A DNA stretch of 33,759 bases from Bacteroidales bacterium (lineage in GTDB: Bacteria > Bacteroidota > Bacteroidia > Bacteroidales > UBA932). The position numbers and the translations under genes are program-made. Of this stretch, positions 31,634 through 33,759 are shown piece after piece. The notes beneath the pieces are model-generated. The model worked only from the letters and a program-made list of their open reading frames with translations. It was not told the origin of the DNA and made no database searches. The stretch is from the NCBI GenBank assembly GCA_016285455.1, contig JAEEQS010000008.1, positions 68,449-102,207 on the forward strand, written 5' to 3'. The stretch's first letter is position 1. The number at the start of each line of letters is the position of its first letter.

Positions 31634-32308
31634 ATGCTGAAAAGTGTTGTTAGAGGAGTTTTTGTTTTCCTCGTAGGCCTTTGCCTAGTGATTTGGTCCA
31701 GCCAGGCAGGTGAGATTCTGCTCAAGGCTTTGGGCGTTTTCCTGATTCTTTCTTCCGTAATCACAGTTGTTTACGGTTTGGCCACCAACTCTTATGTTGA
31801 TCTTAAGGGAATGAGTCTGATTTCCATAGCCAGCGCCGTGCTGTTTTTGGTGGTGGGTCTTTTTCTGCTGCTGAAGACAGGTTTCTTTATGGAGTTCATA
31901 GGCTTTGTGCTGGGAATCCTGCTGGCTTTGTACGGTCTGCTGCAGCTGATAGTTTCCGTGCGCAATTCCAAGGGCATTAAAGACAGGTTCTGGTTCTTCC
32001 TGGTTCCGGCGCTTATCTTTGTTGCTGGCATTGTTTTCTGCTTCTTCCCTAAGTATAACATTTCTGTACTGTGCATAGTCTTTGGCATCTGCCTGATGCT
32101 TCTGGGCGCTTCAGAAATCTGGATGGCTATCAAGGTCAAGGCTCTGGCAAAGAGACTCCAGGCCGCTGCCCAGGCTGAGGCCGAGAGGATGCAGCAGAAT
32201 CAGCAGAACATTGTGGTTGAGGCTATTGAGCCTGACGCTGAAGAGACAAACATCGCTGAGCCAGCTCCTGAAGAACCAGAAGAGCCGTTCAGTCCCAACG
32301 CTGAATAG
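31634..32308 (+). CDS. DUF308/HdeD-family membrane protein
   Basis: 224 aa with six predicted membrane helices in paired hydrophobic blocks within about 1-170, then a helical, acidic cytoplasmic tail rich in Ala, Glu and Pro (about 171-224). The pattern of short loops and Gly-rich helices (GVFLILSSVITVVYGL; IGFVLGILLALYGLLQLI) is that of DUF308. HdeD has an acid-stress link in Escherichia coli; the role in Bacteroidota is unknown. It converges on the chromate-transporter gene with only 5 nt between the stops and no visible terminator. Confidence 0.82.
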   Translation: MLKSVVRGVFVFLVGLCLVIWSSQAGEILLKALGVFLILSSVITVVYGLATNSYVDLKGMSLISIASAVLFLVVGLFLLLKTGFFMEFIGFVLGILLALYGLLQLIVSVRNSKGIKDRFWFFLVPALIFVAGIVFCFFPKYNISVLCIVFGICLMLLGASEIWMAIKVKALAKRLQAAAQAEAERMQQNQQNIVVEAIEPDAEETNIAEPAPEEPEEPFSPNAE

Positions 32309-32313
32309 GGGTA

Positions 32314-32862
32314 TCAGTATATAGCCAGGCCAATCAGGCCTCCGGCTATTATCACCCAGATAGGGTTAACCTTAAAGAACTTGCAGCTTATGAAAGCTCC
32401 CGCAAGAAGGAGCCAGTTGCTCCAGTGGAAGAAGTTCTGGGGCGTAATCAGTATTCCTGCCGCCGCTGCAATCATTCCAATTACCACCGGCCTTATTTCT
32501 TTCATCAGCGATTTGAAAAGGTCGCTTTTCTTGACTCTCTGGTAGAGTTTGCAGATTGCCAGAACGATAATGAAAGATGGGATTACCACAGCCAGGGTTG
32601 CAATGAGGCTTCCGCCCACGCAAGCCCACGGGCTGTAGCCCATATTCAGAGGAACTGTGTAGCCTACGTATGTTGCTATGTTGATTCCCACAGGGCCTGG
32701 TGTTGCCTGTGAGATGGCCACAATATCGGTTAACTGCTCGGCTGTTATCCAGGCATTGTTTACCACCACCTGGTCCTGAATCAGGGAGAGCATTGCATAT
32801 CCGCCTCCGAAGGTGAATACTCCAATCAGCAAAAACGTGTAGAACAGCTTCAGGAATATCAT
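32314..32862 (-). CDS. Chromate transporter family protein, second half of a pair
   Basis: 182 aa, one CHR domain with about five to six membrane helices. Hallmarks: FLLIGVFTFGGGYAMLSLIQ near the N-terminus, VAISQATPGPVGINIATYVG, and a polar GIAAAAG-type loop (MKEIRPVVIGMIAAAAGILI). Its ATG overlaps the stop of the upstream partner (ATGA). Short CHR proteins work as pairs of opposite topology; chromate export is known for some, but many Bacteroidales pairs have untested substrates. Confidence 0.9.
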   Translation of the reverse strand: MIFLKLFYTFLLIGVFTFGGGYAMLSLIQDQVVVNNAWITAEQLTDIVAISQATPGPVGINIATYVGYTVPLNMGYSPWACVGGSLIATLAVVIPSFIIVLAICKLYQRVKKSDLFKSLMKEIRPVVIGMIAAAAGILITPQNFFHWSNWLLLAGAFISCKFFKVNPIWVIIAGGLIGLAIY

Positions 32863-33494
32863 TCTCCACCCTCCTTATTTTGAGATTTGCCAGGGGATTT
32901 CTTTTGTCCAAAGTACCTGGCGCAGAAGAAGCAGGCAAAGAATACCAGCAGTATGTATATCGGTGACACCTTCAGGAATAGTATTGCCGCAGCTGTTCCT
33001 ATGGCCAGCAGGGCTCTCCAGATGTTGAGCTTGCTGCGAATGACCATATCCACCACCGGCACGGCTATCAGAGCCACCACCACCGGGCGGATTCCCTTGA
33101 AAATCTTTTCTACGTAAACGTTGTCTCTGTAGCCTGCAAAGAACAGAGCTATTGCCAAAATGATCAGGAAAGACGGAAGGCAGCTCCCGATGGTTGCAGC
33201 CACGCTTCCCCGCCTTCCCCTGAGCCTGTACCCGGCAAAGATGGAAATGTTTACAATCAGAAGTCCCGGGGAGCTCTGGGCTATGGAAAGTATATCGTAG
33301 AACTCGTCTTTTTCCAGCCACCGCCTTTTTTCCACCACTTCGCGGTCTATCAGCGGAATCATTGCATAACCTCCTCCGAGGGTGAACATCCCTATCTTGG
33401 CAAATACGGTTGCCAGTGTCCAAAGCGACACTCTTGCAGGATTATCTCCTGCTTGGGCGATAGTGTTTTTTATGCTTGTTTCTTCCGTGTTCAT
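32859..33494 (-). CDS. Chromate transporter family protein, first half of a pair
   Basis: 211 aa from ATG 33494. The frame extends to 33641, but the minus-strand promoter box at 33531-33538 and the family start favour 33494. CHR motifs: FAKIGMFTLGGGYAMIPLID, LSIAQSSPGLLIVNISIFAG, and FKGIRPVVVALIAVPVVDMV. A basic C-terminal tail (KKSPGKSQNKEGGE) ends at the overlapping start of the partner. Together the two halves equal one long-chain ChrA. Confidence 0.9.
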   Translation of the reverse strand: MNTEETSIKNTIAQAGDNPARVSLWTLATVFAKIGMFTLGGGYAMIPLIDREVVEKRRWLEKDEFYDILSIAQSSPGLLIVNISIFAGYRLRGRRGSVAATIGSCLPSFLIILAIALFFAGYRDNVYVEKIFKGIRPVVVALIAVPVVDMVIRSKLNIWRALLAIGTAAAILFLKVSPIYILLVFFACFFCARYFGQKKSPGKSQNKEGGE

Positions 33495-33530
33495 TTGACG
33501 ATAAGCCCTCCCAAGGGCCTCAAAAGCGTT

Positions 33531-33538
33531 CAAAATTA
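33531..33538 (-). promoter_or_regulatory. -7 box TAATTTTG for the chromate-transporter pair
   Basis: The minus-strand TAnnTTTG match (plus CAAAATTA), 36 nt before the start at 33494. Confidence 0.55.
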
Positions 33539-33576
33539 GTAAAAAGCCCTGCAGTCTAAAAGTTTTGGCAAAAAAT

Positions 33577-33607
33577 TTTGCACATATGGAAAAAACATTT
33601 ACCTTTG
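33577..33607 (+). promoter_or_regulatory. Promoter of the tRNA-Ile/Ala unit
   Basis: TTTG (33577-33580), exactly 19 nt, then TACCTTTG (33600-33607): a perfect Bacteroidota housekeeping promoter, 56 nt before the tRNA. Confidence 0.85.
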
Positions 33608-33663
33608 CAACCCCATTGAAACAGATGTGGGTGCCGGACATTCCGGCAGACTTGTTGAATTAT

Positions 33664-33738
33664 AGGCTCGTAGCTCAGTTTGGTTAGAGCACCACACTGA
33701 TAATGTGGGGGTCCGCGGTTCAAATCCGCGCGGGCCTA
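33664..33738 (+). tRNA. tRNA-Ile (anticodon GAT)
   Basis: Acceptor AGGCTCG/CGGGCCT, D-stem GCTC/GAGC, anticodon stem CCACA/TGTGG with loop CTGATAA, and T-stem CGCGG/CCGCG with loop TTCAAAT. Discriminator A, no encoded CCA. Confidence 0.96.
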
Positions 33739-33744
33739 CAGATT

Positions 33745-33759
33745 GGGGGACTAGCTCAG
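33745..33759 (+). tRNA. Start of a further tRNA, probably tRNA-Ala, cut by window edge
   Basis: GGGGGACTAGCTCAG is the acceptor strand and D-stem start of a tRNA, six nt after tRNA-Ile. The pairing with tRNA-Ile(GAT) and the GGGGG acceptor suggest tRNA-Ala, but the anticodon is outside the window. Confidence 0.6.

Noticed and set aside
9097..32315. Shared CGCTGAATAGGGGT near 9097 and 32300
   Set aside because: A 14-nt match is expected about by chance in a window of this size, and one copy is partly coding.
32372..32938. 188-aa frame overlapping the chromate-transporter pair
   Set aside because: Out of frame with two clear membrane proteins and rich in Arg/Gly/Pro, as expected of a shadow.
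1..33759. CRISPR array or cas genes
   Set aside because: No regularly spaced repeats of 24-40 nt and no Cas-like protein were seen.

Overview
The window comes from an anaerobic member of the Bacteroidales (Bacteroidota). The evidence is: promoters of the TTTG-N19-TAnnTTTG type; fimbrillin-like lipoproteins with BACON/Big-like modules; a TonB-dependent receptor; a pyruvate:ferredoxin oxidoreductase; and the typical Bacteroidales split carboxytransferase. GC is moderate in the chromosomal genes and clearly lower around 22.3-27.9 kb. I cannot name the genus from sequence alone.

Layout. (1) 1-12.3 kb is an accessory surface region. It has three large modular lipoprotein-type genes (the first cut by the window edge); the last carries a C-terminal DNA/RNA non-specific endonuclease. 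The second and third are each preceded, with exactly 11 nt spacing, by a ~52-residue peptide gene sharing a Y-x-A-P-x-C motif. Toxin/defence-like modules lie between them: a PBECR (barnase/colicin E5-type) RNase-like protein behind a structured ~175-nt leader, an orphan HigA-like regulator with a perfect 16-bp palindrome in its promoter, a remnant of an Rpn/PD-(D/E)XK transposase, a DUF4143 AAA ATPase, and a zeta-toxin-like kinase with an overlapping small partner, bracketed by direct repeats. (2) 12.3-22.3 kb is core chromosome: tRNA-Arg(CCG), fabD, nifJ, a TonB-dependent receptor, an MBL-fold hydrolase, an oxaloacetate decarboxylase alpha/PycB-like protein whose C-terminal domain lacks the biotinyl lysine, and tRNA-His(GTG). 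(3) 22.3-27.9 kb is a small AT-rich integrated element next to tRNA-His: a large serine recombinase whose reading frame runs into the tRNA, a small partner ORF, a hypothetical lipoprotein, a small resolvase with upstream repeats, two small ORFs, and a two-gene operon for a candidate replication initiator next to tandem 9-bp repeats. (4) 27.9-29.7 kb encodes a secreted cholesterol-dependent-cytolysin-like (CDCL) pore-forming protein. It is followed by a 16-nt direct repeat of the sequence just after tRNA-His, so it may be cargo of the element. (5) 29.8-33.76 kb is core again: a one-TM protein, a family 2 glycosyltransferase, a DUF308 membrane protein, a two-gene chromate-transporter pair, tRNA-Ile(GAT) and the start of a probable tRNA-Ala.

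The most interesting parts are the CDCL toxin beside the element, the peptide-lipoprotein cassettes, the structured leader in front of the RNase-like gene, the repeat-bracketed zeta module, and the carboxytransferase that has lost its biotin-attachment lysine. All calls are from reading the sequence; no database search was run.
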